Origin: Myxococcota bacterium
GTDB taxonomy: Bacteria; Myxococcota_A; UBA796; UBA2385
DNA length: 64,000 bases
Reading direction: 5' to 3'
Assembly (NCBI GenBank): GCA_023150805.1
Contig: JAKLKF010000007.1
Location: 41,295 to 105,294 of the forward strand
Of this stretch, positions 8,171-18,249 are shown piece after piece. The notes beneath the pieces are model-generated. The model saw only the letters and a list, made by a program, of their open reading frames with translations, had not been told where the DNA came from and did not search any database. The translations under genes were made by a program, and so were the position numbers. Within the stretch, counting starts at the first letter, position 1, and every line of letters starts with the position of its first letter.

Positions 8171-10672
8171 TCACTTGGCGTGGGGGGCCCCCTGGAAGCC
8201 GTCGTGGCGCGCCAGCCCCTCGCCGGCCCGCGGCTCCAGCGCCACGGCCAGCACCTCCTCCATCGTGTCGACCAGCACGATCTCCAGCGCCTCGCGCACG
8301 TCCGGGGGCAGCTCGTCCAGGTCCTGCCCGTTGCGGCGCGGCAGGATGATGGTCTTGATGCCCAGGCGGTGGGCGGCGAGCACCTTGCTCTTGATGCCGC
8401 CGACCGGCAGGACGCGGCCCCGCAGGGTGGCCTCGCCGGTCATGGCCACGTCGCGCCGCACGTTGCGACCGGACAGCAGGCTGGCGAGCGCGGTGAACAT
8501 GGTCACACCGGCGCTGGGGCCGTCCTTGGGCACGGCACCCGCGGGCACGTGCACGTGCACGTCCTGGTCGCGGACGGCGTCCGGCGGGATGTCGAGCGCC
8601 GCGGCGTGCGACAGGACGTAGGTCAGGGCCGCACGGGCGGACTCCTTCATCACGTCGCCCAGCTGTCCGGTCAGCATGAGCTGGCCCTTGCCGGGCAGGG
8701 TGCTGGCCTCGACGTACAGGACGTCGCCGCCGACGGGGGTCCAGGCCAGGCCGGTGGCGATGCCGGGGCGGGCCACCTCGGCGACCTCGCCCTCGTCTTC
8801 GTGGAAGCGGCGCTTTCCGAGGTACGTGCCGACGTCGGCCTCGTCCACGGTGAGCGGACCCGACAGCTCGCCCTTGGCCTTCTTGACGGCGGCGGCGCGG
8901 AAGATGCGCCCCAGCGCGCGCTGGAGCTGTCGCACGCCGGCCTCGCGGGTCCAGCCGCGGATCACGAGATCGATGGCGGCGTCGGTGAGCACGACGTCGT
9001 CGACGGACACACCGGCGTTCTCGGCCAGCTTCTCCAGCAGGTGGGCGCGGGCGATGGTCCGCTTCTCCTCGGGGGTGTAGCCCTCCAGGCTGATCACCTC
9101 CATGCGGTCGCGCAGGGGGCCGGGGATCTGCGACAGGTCGTTGGCCGTGGCGATGAACAGCGTGCGGGAGAGATCCCAGGGCACCTCGAGGTAGTGGTCG
9201 ACGAAGTGGTGGTTCTGTTCAGGGTCGAGGATCTCGAGCAGGGCGGCCGCGGGGTTGCCCTGCCAGCCCTGGACCAGCTTGTCGACCTCGTCCAGCAGCA
9301 TGACGGGGTCGTTGATGCCGGCGCGGCGCACACCCTCGACGATGCGGCCGGGGCGGCTGCCGATGTAGGTGCGACGGTGGCCGCGCAGCTCGGCCTCGTC
9401 CCGCACGCCGCCCAGGGCGACGCGGACCAGCTTCTTGCCCATGGCGTCGGCGATGGCCTGCCCGATGCTGGTCTTGCCCACGCCGGGGGGGCCCACGAGC
9501 AGGAGCACGTCGGCGCGGCCCTTTCCGGCGAGCAGGCGCACGGAGAGGTGCTCGACGACCTGGCGCTTGACCTCGGACAGGCCGTGGTGGCTCTTGTCGA
9601 GGGCGGCCTCCAGCGCGTCGATGTCGACGTGCTCGCGGGGCTCCTCCTCGCCGCCCTCCGCGCCGCCGCTGGTGGCCGAGGAGACCGACCAGGGCATCTC
9701 GGCGATGCGCTCGAGCCAGTCCAAGGCGACGCTGCGCTCGGGCGAGGAGCTGCCCAGGCGCTCCAGGCGCTTGAGCTCGCGGTCGACGACCTTCTGGACC
9801 TCCTCGGGCAGGCGGGCCTCGGCCAGGCGCTCCTTGAGGCGGACGAGGTCGTCGTCCTCGCCCTCGCCCAGCTCGCTCTTGATCGCCTCCATCTGGCGGC
9901 GCAGGAGGTGCTCCTTCTGCATCTCCTTGGCGTCCTCCTGCAGGCGCTCCTGGATGGCCTCGCGGGCGGCCTTGACCTCGCGGGTGCGCAGCAGGCCCTG
10001 CATGACGGCCTCGGCGCGCTTGAGCGGGTCCACGGTCTGCAGGACGGAGACGGTCCAGTCCTGGGGGCCGTCGAGCGCGCCGGCGACGATGTCGACGATG
10101 CGCGAGCGGGCGCGGCGATCACCCTCGACGGCGGCCAGGATGGAGCGGGCCGGGCCCTCGCCGCCGAAGACCTCGGCGGTGGTCAGCGCCTCGTCCTTGA
10201 AGGCCTCCCAGGTGGCGTCGGCCTCGACCGTGTCGGGCCAGGTGACCTCAATCCGCTCGTAGCTGGCCTCCAGGAAGGGGTGGGTCGAGGGGAAGCCGCG
10301 CAGCCAGGCGCGCTGCACGCCGGTGGCGACGTACAGGCGGGGGCTCTTGGCGGAGGGGGCGGCGCCCTCGGGCGCGCGGGCCTCGGCGACGCGGGCGAGG
10401 ACGGCGGCGGGCAGCAGGTCGGCGGGCGAGGGCTCGGCGACGGGCTCGCGCTGCACGGCGAGGATCATCCAGCCGTCGTGGTGGTCGCGGGCGGCCTGCA
10501 AGGCGGCCAGGCTGCGCGGGCGTCCGACGGAGAAGGTGAACACACCCCCGGGGAGCAGCACACCGCGGCGCAGGGGGATGACGGGCAGGGTGGTGGCGAG
10601 GTCGTCGGGGACCGGGATCTCGGCGGCGGTGAGGTGGTGGAGGGCCTGGACGCGGGTGGGGCGGTCGGACAT
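8171..10672 (-). CDS. lon: ATP-dependent protease Lon
   Basis: Walker A LLVGPPGVGKTSIGQAIADAMG, LLDEVDK, protease Ser/Lys motif PKDGPSAGVTMFTALASLLSGR; start at MSDRPTRVQALHH. Confidence 0.93.
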   Translation of the reverse strand: MSDRPTRVQALHHLTAAEIPVPDDLATTLPVIPLRRGVLLPGGVFTFSVGRPRSLAALQAARDHHDGWMILAVQREPVAEPSPADLLPAAVLARVAEARAPEGAAPSAKSPRLYVATGVQRAWLRGFPSTHPFLEASYERIEVTWPDTVEADATWEAFKDEALTTAEVFGGEGPARSILAAVEGDRRARSRIVDIVAGALDGPQDWTVSVLQTVDPLKRAEAVMQGLLRTREVKAAREAIQERLQEDAKEMQKEHLLRRQMEAIKSELGEGEDDDLVRLKERLAEARLPEEVQKVVDRELKRLERLGSSSPERSVALDWLERIAEMPWSVSSATSGGAEGGEEEPREHVDIDALEAALDKSHHGLSEVKRQVVEHLSVRLLAGKGRADVLLLVGPPGVGKTSIGQAIADAMGKKLVRVALGGVRDEAELRGHRRTYIGSRPGRIVEGVRRAGINDPVMLLDEVDKLVQGWQGNPAAALLEILDPEQNHHFVDHYLEVPWDLSRTLFIATANDLSQIPGPLRDRMEVISLEGYTPEEKRTIARAHLLEKLAENAGVSVDDVVLTDAAIDLVIRGWTREAGVRQLQRALGRIFRAAAVKKAKGELSGPLTVDEADVGTYLGKRRFHEDEGEVAEVARPGIATGLAWTPVGGDVLYVEASTLPGKGQLMLTGQLGDVMKESARAALTYVLSHAAALDIPPDAVRDQDVHVHVPAGAVPKDGPSAGVTMFTALASLLSGRNVRRDVAMTGEATLRGRVLPVGGIKSKVLAAHRLGIKTIILPRRNGQDLDELPPDVREALEIVLVDTMEEVLAVALEPRAGEGLARHDGFQGAPHAK

Positions 10673-10887
10673 GCAGGCTCCTGCCCGGCGCGGGCCGGAC
10701 GAGCGAGGGGGACACCGTACACAGTGCCGCGGGCGCGGCGCTGCGTGGACGGAGGGGGCGGCCGCGCGTGGGATCAGCGGGAGGGAGGCGGCCGGTGCGA
10801 AAGGGGTAGGCACTGCCGCGGGGGCGTCAAGTGACCGGCGGTCAGGTACGCCCGGGGGAGGTGGAACAGGTATTATAACGTATTGCC

Positions 10888-10913
10888 TGACACCCCCTGC
10901 TGACACCCCCTGC
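10888..10913. repeat. Two tandem copies of TGACACCCCCTGC
   Basis: Exact 13-bp direct tandem repeat just downstream of an AT-rich stretch (TATTATAACGTATTG) and upstream of the lipoprotein gene at 10947. Confidence 0.7.
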
Positions 10914-10946
10914 TCGGCCGGCCGGGGCACGTTAGCCGGCGGGGCT

Positions 10947-11363
10947 GTGGAGGTGTGCGTGGTCTTCTTCCTGCTCCTGGTGCTGGCCTGTGGTGACAAG
11001 GACTCCGACAGCAAGGACGCTGACGACACGGCCGGGACCCCGACCGACGGGGGCAGCGCCGACGGCGGCACGACCGGCGCGACCTGCGTGGCGCTGAGCA
11101 CCGGCGACGACTGGGCCTTCAACGGGCAGTGCCCGCAGATGCGCACGCCCTGCGACATCGTCGTGGACGGCTGCAGCCTGGCCATCGACTACGAGGCGGA
11201 CGGGGGCATGACGATGGGCATGCCCTACGCCGGCACCATCGCGGGCGACACGATCACCTTCGAGGACGGCGACTATGTCAAGGGCTGCGTGGGCACCATC
11301 GCCGACCCCGACACGGTGTCGGGCACCTGCGACGGCGGCTGCACCTTCACGCTGGAGCGCTGA
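10947..11363 (+). CDS. Small lipoprotein, unknown function
   Basis: GTG start: VEVCVVFFLLLVLACGDKDSDSKDADDTAGTPTDGGSADGGTTG; lipobox LVLAC followed by D/T/G-rich linker. Confidence 0.65.
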   Translation: MEVCVVFFLLLVLACGDKDSDSKDADDTAGTPTDGGSADGGTTGATCVALSTGDDWAFNGQCPQMRTPCDIVVDGCSLAIDYEADGGMTMGMPYAGTIAGDTITFEDGDYVKGCVGTIADPDTVSGTCDGGCTFTLER

Positions 11364-11371
11364 GCGGCTCG

Positions 11372-12847
11372 CTACTCGGCTGGCGTGACCGTGAAGAAGC
11401 CGGCCATGCCGAGCTCGGCGTGCTCCAGGATGTGGCAGTGGTACATCCACTCGCCCGGGTTGTCCAGCTCGCTGACGAAGCGCACGCGGGCGTAGGGCGG
11501 GATGTCGAAGGTGTCCTTCCAGCCCGCGTAGAGCGGGGCCTCGCCGTCGACGGACAGCACCTGGAAGCGGTTGCCGTGCAGGTGGAAGGGGTGGTGCATC
11601 TCGCTGTCGTTGTGCACCTCGAAGGCGGTGAGCGCCGGCCCCTCCACCGTCACCAGGGGCACGTCGGGGTAGCTGGCGCCGTCGATGGTGACGATGCCCT
11701 CCTCCATCTGCTCGTCGAGCACCCAGGCGTGCGCGGTGGTGCCGGGGTCGGCCAGGGCGGGCGCGTCGTCGGCCGGCAGGGACAGCGGCTCGCCGGGCTC
11801 GCCCTGCTCCTCGATGATGAAGGAGAACACGGGGTTCTCGCCCTCGCCCATCGGGTCGTACTCGACCATGTGGGCGTCCTCGGCGTGCAGCTGCACGCGG
11901 GCGTTCATCACGGTCAGCTCGTCGCCGACCTCGCCCTGGAGCGTGACGGCGACGATGACCCGCTCGCCGGGGGCCAGCGGGACCGTCTCCAGCTCCACCG
12001 GGGCGGACAGCCAGCCGCCGTCGGTCGCCAGCAGCGAGAAGGTGTGGTCGGGCAGGGAGAGGGACCAGAAGCGGGCGTTCGAGGCGTTGACCAGGCGCAG
12101 CAACACCGGCTGCCCCGAGGGGACCAGGAAGCGCCGCCCGGCGCGGCCGTTGGCCATCAGCAGGTTGCCCAGCCGCCCCATGAGCTGCATGTGCTCGGTG
12201 TCCTCGGGGGCGATCTGCCAGGTGTCCTCGTCGAGCAGGATGTCGTCGAGCACCAGGGGGATGTCGCAGCCCACCCGCGGCTCGTCGGGGTGGCGCGAGA
12301 CGATGGTGCCGTACAGGCCGCGCTCCAGCACGTCCTCGGTCGCCATGTGCGGGTGGTACCAGTAGAAGCCGGTGTCCACCATCGGCAGCTCGTAGGTGAA
12401 GCCGTGCCCGGCCATGACCATGTCGGCCATGCGCACCGCGCCGTCCATCGCGTCGGGCACCCGCAGCCCGTGCCAGTGCACGGTGGTGTCGTGGTCGAGG
12501 TCGTTCTGGAAGTTCACGCGCAAGGTCTGGCCGCGGCTGACCTCGATGATGGGGCCGGGGACCTGGCCGCCGTAGGCCAGGCCGTTGTCGAGGAGCACGC
12601 CGGTGCCGGGATCCCAGGCGTGGGGCGCGGCGGTCAGGTCGATCTCCACGACCTCGTCGGAGGGGTCGAGGTCGGGCGCGGGGCTCCAGGTGCAGGGCTC
12701 GGGCTCGGCCGGAGGCAGGGTGGTGCCCCCGTCTCCCGCGGTCCCGCCATCCGCGGTGCTGCCGCCGTCCAGCGGGGGCTGCCCGCTGTCGTCGGCGGGC
12801 TTGTCGTCGGTACAGGCGAGCAGGGCGAGGGCGAGGGCGAGGGTCAC
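11372..12847 (-). CDS. Multicopper oxidase, lipoprotein-anchored
   Basis: Copper motifs HWHG, YHPHM, HHPFHLHGNRFQVL, HCHILEHAELGM; N-terminus VTLALALALLACTDD lipobox. Confidence 0.92.
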   Translation of the reverse strand: MTLALALALLACTDDKPADDSGQPPLDGGSTADGGTAGDGGTTLPPAEPEPCTWSPAPDLDPSDEVVEIDLTAAPHAWDPGTGVLLDNGLAYGGQVPGPIIEVSRGQTLRVNFQNDLDHDTTVHWHGLRVPDAMDGAVRMADMVMAGHGFTYELPMVDTGFYWYHPHMATEDVLERGLYGTIVSRHPDEPRVGCDIPLVLDDILLDEDTWQIAPEDTEHMQLMGRLGNLLMANGRAGRRFLVPSGQPVLLRLVNASNARFWSLSLPDHTFSLLATDGGWLSAPVELETVPLAPGERVIVAVTLQGEVGDELTVMNARVQLHAEDAHMVEYDPMGEGENPVFSFIIEEQGEPGEPLSLPADDAPALADPGTTAHAWVLDEQMEEGIVTIDGASYPDVPLVTVEGPALTAFEVHNDSEMHHPFHLHGNRFQVLSVDGEAPLYAGWKDTFDIPPYARVRFVSELDNPGEWMYHCHILEHAELGMAGFFTVTPAE

Positions 12848-12870
12848 GGCGGGGCTCCCGGTTTCCCCCG

Positions 12871-13746
12871 CTATACCCCGGCGAGGCAGCACCACATGGC
12901 GGGATAGACGGCGCGGCCGTCGGGGACGACGTGGCGCTGCAGCGATCCGGCGTCGACCCGCTCGCGCAGGGACAGGCCGCGGCGGCGCAGGAAGTCGGGG
13001 GCGTCGTCGGGGTGCAGGCCGAAGGTGATGGGCTCGCCCAGCAGCGAGAGCAGGTTGGCGCTGGCCCGCATCCAGGTGGCGCGCAGGTCGGGATCGTCGA
13101 GCAGGAACCACAGATCCATGCCCAGCGAGGAGCCGGGGGCGCTGTGGGCGGCGACGGCCTCCAGGGTGCGCACGACGGCGGCGCGCCGCAGGTACATGCT
13201 GACCCCCTCCCAGGCCCAGGCGGTGCGCTGGGTGGGGTCGAAGCCGGCGCGGGCCAGCGCGTCGGGGAAGGCCTCGACCTCGAAGTCGCACTCGGCGACG
13301 TGGCGGGGCACGGACGGCCAGGGGGCGCCGTCCTCGTCGCGGCCGTGCTCGTGCAGCAGGCGGGCCTTGCGGCGGGCGGTGGCGGGGTGGTCGACCTCGA
13401 AGACGGGGCAGCCGCGCAGCCGGGGCGCCAGGCGCCAGGCGCGCGTGTCGTAGCCGGCGCCGAGGAGGACGACCTGGGTGGCCCCCTCCTCGACGGCCTG
13501 GACCAGCCAGCGGTCGAGCAGGGCGTGGCGGGCGAGGGCGAAGGTCTCCAGGCCGCTGGAGAGCTGCTGGGCGGCGTCGGCCAGGGCGGGGAGGGCCTGG
13601 GCGGCGCGCAGGCCCAGGCGACCCGCCGGCGAGAGGAAGGCCTGGGCGTAGGGGTCGTCGAGGATGCGCTCGCCCTCGGGGCGCAGGTGCTCGCGGGCGC
13701 GCATGAGGCAGACGGCTTCGGCGGTGTGGCTGGCGCGCTCGCGCAT
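12871..13746 (-). CDS. Class I SAM-dependent methyltransferase (TIGR00027/PPM1-like)
   Basis: MRERASHTAEAVCLMRAREHLRP...VVLLGAGYDTRAWRL...VFEVDHPATARRKARLL...WAWEGVSMYL. Confidence 0.85.
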   Translation of the reverse strand: MRERASHTAEAVCLMRAREHLRPEGERILDDPYAQAFLSPAGRLGLRAAQALPALADAAQQLSSGLETFALARHALLDRWLVQAVEEGATQVVLLGAGYDTRAWRLAPRLRGCPVFEVDHPATARRKARLLHEHGRDEDGAPWPSVPRHVAECDFEVEAFPDALARAGFDPTQRTAWAWEGVSMYLRRAAVVRTLEAVAAHSAPGSSLGMDLWFLLDDPDLRATWMRASANLLSLLGEPITFGLHPDDAPDFLRRRGLSLRERVDAGSLQRHVVPDGRAVYPAMWCCLAGV

Positions 13747-13830
13747 GGGGGCTCCGGGGCGGGGGTGGAGTAGGATGCACCGCTCGAAGGCGACTGCGAG
13801 CGCCGTCCACCCGTCCCCGCCGAGGAGCGC

Positions 13831-14373
13831 ATGACCCCGACCCCGATGACCGGCCGCGGCCTGAGCCTGTGGTGGATGCTGCCGCCAGGGCTGGAGGCGC
13901 CTGTGCAGGGGCTGATCGACGGCCTGGCAGGGCGGCTGGGCAGCCCGGCCTTCCGCCCGCACGTGACGGTGGAGGGCGGGCTGTCCGGCCACCCCGAGGA
14001 GCTGATCGCGGCGCTGGCGGGGGCGCCGGCGGCGCGGACCTCGCCGCGGCTGCGGCAGGTCGGGATCAGCACGGGCGAGGCGTGGAACCACCTGCTGGCG
14101 CTGGACCTGGAGCGCACCGAGGCCCTGGGGCAGGCGCGCATCGAGGTGATGCTGGCGCTGGGGCGCACGGTGGCGCCCGGCGGCTGGCGCCCGCACCTGA
14201 GCCTGGCCTACGGCACGCTGCCGGAGGCGACGCGCCGGGCGATGGCCGCGCAGCTCAAGCTGGAGCTGCCGCCCTTCCACCCGGTCGCGCTGGCCCTGTG
14301 GGACACGCGCGGGCCCGTCGCGGAGTGGTGGGAGCTGCACCGGTGGCCGCTGGCGGCGGCGCCGGAGCCCTGA
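13831..14373 (+). CDS. 2H phosphoesterase / 2'-5' RNA ligase-like protein
   Basis: Two HxT/S motifs: FRPHVTVEGG and WRPHLSLAYG in a ~180-aa ORF. Confidence 0.75.
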   Translation: MTPTPMTGRGLSLWWMLPPGLEAPVQGLIDGLAGRLGSPAFRPHVTVEGGLSGHPEELIAALAGAPAARTSPRLRQVGISTGEAWNHLLALDLERTEALGQARIEVMLALGRTVAPGGWRPHLSLAYGTLPEATRRAMAAQLKLELPPFHPVALALWDTRGPVAEWWELHRWPLAAAPEP

Positions 14374-14388
14374 GGCGCCAGGGGGCGA

Positions 14389-15174
14389 TCAGGGCAGGGT
14401 CGAGAGCACGGCCTGCCAGTCGGCGTCGGCGTTCAGGCTGGTGTCGCAGCCCAGCTCCTCGGCCAGGGCGTTGATGTCCTCGACCCGGCTCTCGGAGCTG
14501 GGGTGGGTGCTGAGGAACTCGGGCACCTCGACCCCCCCCTCCTCGGTCAGCTTCTCGAAGAAGCCGGCGGTGCCGTTGGCCGCCCACAGGCTCTCGCAGA
14601 GGTAGTAGACGCTGTCCTCGTCGGCCTCGGCCTCGTCCGCCCGGCTGAAGGACAGGCTGAGCAGGGCGGCGGCGATCTCGGCGATGAGGCCGGGGTCCTC
14701 GCCCAGGATGACGCCGAGCAGGGTGCCGATGCCGTAGAGCTTGGTGAGCTGCTGGGTGCTGTGCCGCTCGTCGGCGTGGGCGATCTCGTGGCCGAGCACG
14801 CCGACGAAGTGGTCCTCGACCTCGAGGTAGCGCATCAGGCCGGTGTAGACGTAGATGTAGCCGCCCGGCGCGGCGAAGGCGTTCAGCACCTCGTCGTCGT
14901 CGATGATGTAGACGTTCCACTCGAAGTCCTGGGCGTACTGGACGTCCTCGCTCTCGAGCACCCCGTCGCGCATCCGGTACAGCTCGTTGTAGGCGTCGGG
15001 GTACTGGGCCTCGTCGAGCAGGGGGTAGGTCGCGGGGTCGGCCAGGATCTCGGCGTGGACCTGGGCGCCCAGCTCCATGTCGTCCTCGATGGTGAAGAGG
15101 TTGATGCCGGAGCTGGCGTCACAGGCGGCGAGCAGGGGGGCGGCGAGCAGCAGCAGGCGGGCGGGGTGGGTCAT
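14389..15174 (-). CDS. M48-family metalloprotease, lipoprotein
   Basis: MTHPARLLLLAAPLLAACDASSG lipobox; HEIAHADERHS zinc motif; STHPSSESRVEDI. Confidence 0.88.
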   Translation of the reverse strand: MTHPARLLLLAAPLLAACDASSGINLFTIEDDMELGAQVHAEILADPATYPLLDEAQYPDAYNELYRMRDGVLESEDVQYAQDFEWNVYIIDDDEVLNAFAAPGGYIYVYTGLMRYLEVEDHFVGVLGHEIAHADERHSTQQLTKLYGIGTLLGVILGEDPGLIAEIAAALLSLSFSRADEAEADEDSVYYLCESLWAANGTAGFFEKLTEEGGVEVPEFLSTHPSSESRVEDINALAEELGCDTSLNADADWQAVLSTLP

Positions 15175-15289
15175 GGGCTCCTCCGGGTGTGGGCAGCGTA
15201 GCCGGGCGCGGGCGTGGCCGGGTGGCAGCACAGGACACCCCGGGCGGCTGGTAGAGTGCAGGGGACCCAGGACGGGCCAGGAGGCGGCG

Positions 15290-15535
15290 ATGCAGGCGGG
15301 CAGCGGAGCGAAGATCGCGGGCACGGGCTGCGGCGGCTGCGGCTGCCTGATGCTGCTGTCGGCGGTGGTGCTGGCGGTGCTGGTGGCGGCGGGGGCCTTC
15401 AACTACTCGGCGGAGGGCGCGGCCCTGGGCGGGGCGGGCACGCTCTTCTGCCTGGGGGTCTTCGACCTGCTGCTGGGCGGGATCCTGCTGCTGGTGGGCC
15501 GCAACGCGGCCAAGGGCGGCGGCGAGTGGACCTGA
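15290..15535 (+). CDS. Small two-TM membrane protein
   Basis: MQAGSGAKIAGTGCGGCGCLMLLSAVVLAVLVAAGAFNYSAEGAALGGAGTLFCLGVFDLLLGGILLLVGRNAAKGGGEWT; overlaps start of next gene. Confidence 0.55.
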   Translation: MQAGSGAKIAGTGCGGCGCLMLLSAVVLAVLVAAGAFNYSAEGAALGGAGTLFCLGVFDLLLGGILLLVGRNAAKGGGEWT

Positions 15536-16329
15536 CGGTCGTCGGGGTCGGCCGCATCGGCGGGATGCTGGTCGGGCTGGGGCAGGCGGCGGGCTGGCGG
15601 GTGCGGTCGGTGGGCCGCGACGGGCCGACCGCGGCGGTGGACGGAGCGGGTCCGGTGGTGGTCTGCACGCGCAACGACGACCTGGCGCAGGTCGTGGCGC
15701 GCACGCCGGTGGATCGGCGGGGCGACCTGGTCTTCGTGCAGAACGGCGTGCTGGCGCCGTGGTGCCGGGCGCGGGGGCTCTCGGAGGCGACGCTGGGCGT
15801 GCTGTACGTGGCGGTGGACCGGGTGGGGGCGCCGCCGGTGCCGGGGGCGGCCTCGGTCTTCGCCGGGCGGCACGCGGCGGCGGTGGCCGGGTTGATGCAC
15901 GGCGGCGGGGTGTGGGCGCGGACGGCGCGAGACGAGGAGGACCTGCGGCGGGAGGTGGGGACGAAGCTGGCGTGGATCTGCGTGCTCGGCGTGCTGGGCG
16001 AGGCCCTGGCGGCGACGGTGGGGCAGGTGCTGGAGACGCAGGCCGACGAGGTGGTCGCGCTCTGCGAGGAGCTGGCGCCGGCGCTGGCGGCGGGACCGGA
16101 CACGGCGGCCGATCCGGAGCTGGCGGCGCGGGTGCTGGCCTACAGCCGCTCGGTCGCGCACTACCGGACGACGGTGAAGGAGTGGCCCTGGCGCACGGGC
16201 TGGCTGCTCGACCAGGCGACGCGGGCGGGCGTGGCGCTGCCGCGACACCGGGCGTGGCTGGTCCGGGCCGGACACGGCGAGCGGCTGGCCGCGCAGGAGG
16301 CCCGCCTCAGCGACGGACGTGGACCCTGA
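15526..16329 (+). CDS. Ketopantoate reductase-like (ApbA/PanE fold) protein
   Basis: VDLTVVGVGRIGGMLVGLGQAAGWRVRSVGRDG (Rossmann) ... VFVQNGVLAPWCRARG...VGTKLAWICVLGVLGEAL. Confidence 0.6.
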   Translation: MDLTVVGVGRIGGMLVGLGQAAGWRVRSVGRDGPTAAVDGAGPVVVCTRNDDLAQVVARTPVDRRGDLVFVQNGVLAPWCRARGLSEATLGVLYVAVDRVGAPPVPGAASVFAGRHAAAVAGLMHGGGVWARTARDEEDLRREVGTKLAWICVLGVLGEALAATVGQVLETQADEVVALCEELAPALAAGPDTAADPELAARVLAYSRSVAHYRTTVKEWPWRTGWLLDQATRAGVALPRHRAWLVRAGHGERLAAQEARLSDGRGP

Positions 16330-16870
16330 CGGGCTCGTCCTCGCCCAGCACCTCGAAGGGGACCTCGCCCAGGCGGTACATGCCCAGCGGCAGCAGCCCC
16401 TCGTAGCGGCCCTGCTCGGCCAGGGCGGTGGTGGCGGCCTCGAGCACGCGGCGCTGGTCGGCCTCGAAGGGCACGGCGTCCATGACCAGCTCCGGGCGCG
16501 GGTCGAGGCGACGGTGCAGGCGCAGCTCGACCCGGCCGAACCAGGCCATCAGCGTGGCCTCGGCCTGGTCGACCTCGGGGGTGGCCTGGATCTCTCGGGC
16601 GGCGGCGAGACGCGCGGCCTGGGCGATGGCGTCCCCGAGCGCCTGGGCGGCCAGGTAGCCCCTCCAGTGGTCGGCGTAGGAGGGCTGCCCCTCCTGCACC
16701 GCGGCCAGGCGGCGGTAGGCGGCGTCGGCGGCCTCCCAGCGGGCCTCCTCGACCCGGTCGCGCAGCTCGATGGACAGGCGCTGGACCTCGGCCTGGGCGA
16801 CGGGATCGGCGGCGCCGGCGGGCGCGGGGAGGGCCAGGGCGAGGCAGGCCAGGAGGACGAAGGCGCGCAT
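16307..16870 (-). CDS. Secreted protein, unknown function
   Basis: MRAFVLLACLALALPAPAGAADPVAQAEVQRLSIELRDRVEEARWEAAD: signal peptide plus helical mature region. Confidence 0.6.
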   Translation of the reverse strand: MRAFVLLACLALALPAPAGAADPVAQAEVQRLSIELRDRVEEARWEAADAAYRRLAAVQEGQPSYADHWRGYLAAQALGDAIAQAARLAAAREIQATPEVDQAEATLMAWFGRVELRLHRRLDPRPELVMDAVPFEADQRRVLEAATTALAEQGRYEGLLPLGMYRLGEVPFEVLGEDEPVRVHVRR

Positions 16871-16925
16871 GGGGCACCCATACGCCAGCGGGGCGCAGGG
16901 TCGCAAGGCGAGGCGGGCGCCGGCC

Positions 16926-18185
16926 CTACAGCGCGCGGCGGGGCGGGATGAGGGTGTTGGCGGTCAGCACGCCGGCCACCAGGGAGGCGCCGACCACGAA
17001 CATGCGCGCGCCGTCCAGCAGGCTGGCGCCGGCCCCGCCCCCGGCGGCCCCCCCCGCGCCGGCCTCGACCAGGGCCTGGACGCCGCGGAAGCCCATGCTG
17101 CCGGGGACGAGCAGGATCATGCCGGGGACCAGGGCGACCAGCACGGGCACGTCGCGCAGGCGGGCGTGGGCGTTGGCGACCAGGCCGACGGCGAGGGCCC
17201 CCAGGAAGGGCGCGGCGTCGGGGCCCAGCAGCAGGCCGCCCAGGCGGGTGCCGTGCACGGCGACGAAGGCGATCAGCAGGATGGCGGGCAGGTCCTGCCA
17301 GCGGGCGCGGAAGTGCACGACCGAGGCGAGGGCGGCGCCGGCGACCGCCAGGGCCTGGGCGAAGGGGCCCAGCGGGATGGGAGCCGCAGGCAGGGCGGCG
17401 GGCAGCAGGCGGGCGCCGAGCGCGTCGGCCAGGCCGATGCCGACGCCGAGCTGCAGGAAGGTGACGCCGGCGGCGGCGAGGCGGGCGCTGCCCGAGGAGA
17501 GGTGGCGGGTCGCCAGCTCGGTGAGGCCGGTGGTCAGGGTGAAGCCGGGCAGCAGCACGATCAGGCCCGAGAGCAGGACGACGTCGGCGCGCAGCGGCAC
17601 GAAGGCGGCGGCGGCCTGCGCGGACAGGCCGACCCCGATGGCGGCGGCGATGGGCAGCAGCGCCCCCAGGCGGGCGGGCACCAGGCCGACCAGCAGCGAG
17701 AGCAGGGCCGAGAGCACCACCTCGGCGGCCCCACCGCCGAAGAAGACGGCGGCGGCGCCGGCCACGCCCATCCAGGCGGCCAGCTCGGCGGAGCGGCCGT
17801 AGGGGGGGGCCGCCCGCAGCAGGCGGGCCAGGGCCTGGCGGGCCTGGGCGGGCGCGACGCGGCCGGCCTCGACCTTGCGGGCCAGGTGGTCGATGGCGAC
17901 CAGGTCGCGCAGGGACACGCTCTGCGGCTCGACGCGCAGCATGCGGGTGCGGCCCTCCAGGTCCAGGTAGACCGAGGTCGGCTGGGCGAAGACCGCGACG
18001 CGCAGGCCGAGCGAGGAGGCGACGGCGTCGACGATGGCCTCCAGGCGGTGGGCGGGCGCGCCCGCGGCGTGCAGGGCGCCGGCGAGGTCGACGATCAGCT
18101 CGACAGCCTGCGGGTCGGCGCCGGTGTGCAGGTCGGGCAGGGGCGGGGTCGGGTCCACCGTCTCCTCCAGCAGCTCGTCCATCAT
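16926..18185 (-). CDS. thrE: Threonine/serine exporter (ThrE) family membrane protein
   Basis: ALHAAGAPAHRLEAIVDAVASSLGLRVAVFAQPTSVYL N-terminal domain then multiple TMs; ThrE N- plus C-domain architecture. Confidence 0.82.
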   Translation of the reverse strand: MMDELLEETVDPTPPLPDLHTGADPQAVELIVDLAGALHAAGAPAHRLEAIVDAVASSLGLRVAVFAQPTSVYLDLEGRTRMLRVEPQSVSLRDLVAIDHLARKVEAGRVAPAQARQALARLLRAAPPYGRSAELAAWMGVAGAAAVFFGGGAAEVVLSALLSLLVGLVPARLGALLPIAAAIGVGLSAQAAAAFVPLRADVVLLSGLIVLLPGFTLTTGLTELATRHLSSGSARLAAAGVTFLQLGVGIGLADALGARLLPAALPAAPIPLGPFAQALAVAGAALASVVHFRARWQDLPAILLIAFVAVHGTRLGGLLLGPDAAPFLGALAVGLVANAHARLRDVPVLVALVPGMILLVPGSMGFRGVQALVEAGAGGAAGGGAGASLLDGARMFVVGASLVAGVLTANTLIPPRRAL

Positions 18186-18225
18186 CGGCGCCTCCTCCTC
18201 GTGCGCCCGGCGCGTCGGCGGGCAG

Positions 18226-18249
18226 GGATCCGAACCATGTTCGGGATCC
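18226..18249. promoter_or_regulatory. Near-perfect palindrome GGATCCGAAC-CAT-GTTCGGGATCC between divergent thrE and lrp genes
   Basis: Arms complementary except for one extra G; in the divergent intergenic region. Confidence 0.5.

Noticed and set aside
7262-10834. 1190-aa forward ORF antisense to lon and the epimerase gene
   Set aside because: Low-complexity H/G/Q/V-rich translation typical of antisense frames in GC-rich DNA; the opposite strand encodes clear Lon motifs.
10932-14168. 1078-aa reverse ORF spanning several genes
   Set aside because: Crosses the multicopper oxidase and methyltransferase in the wrong frame; composition artefact.
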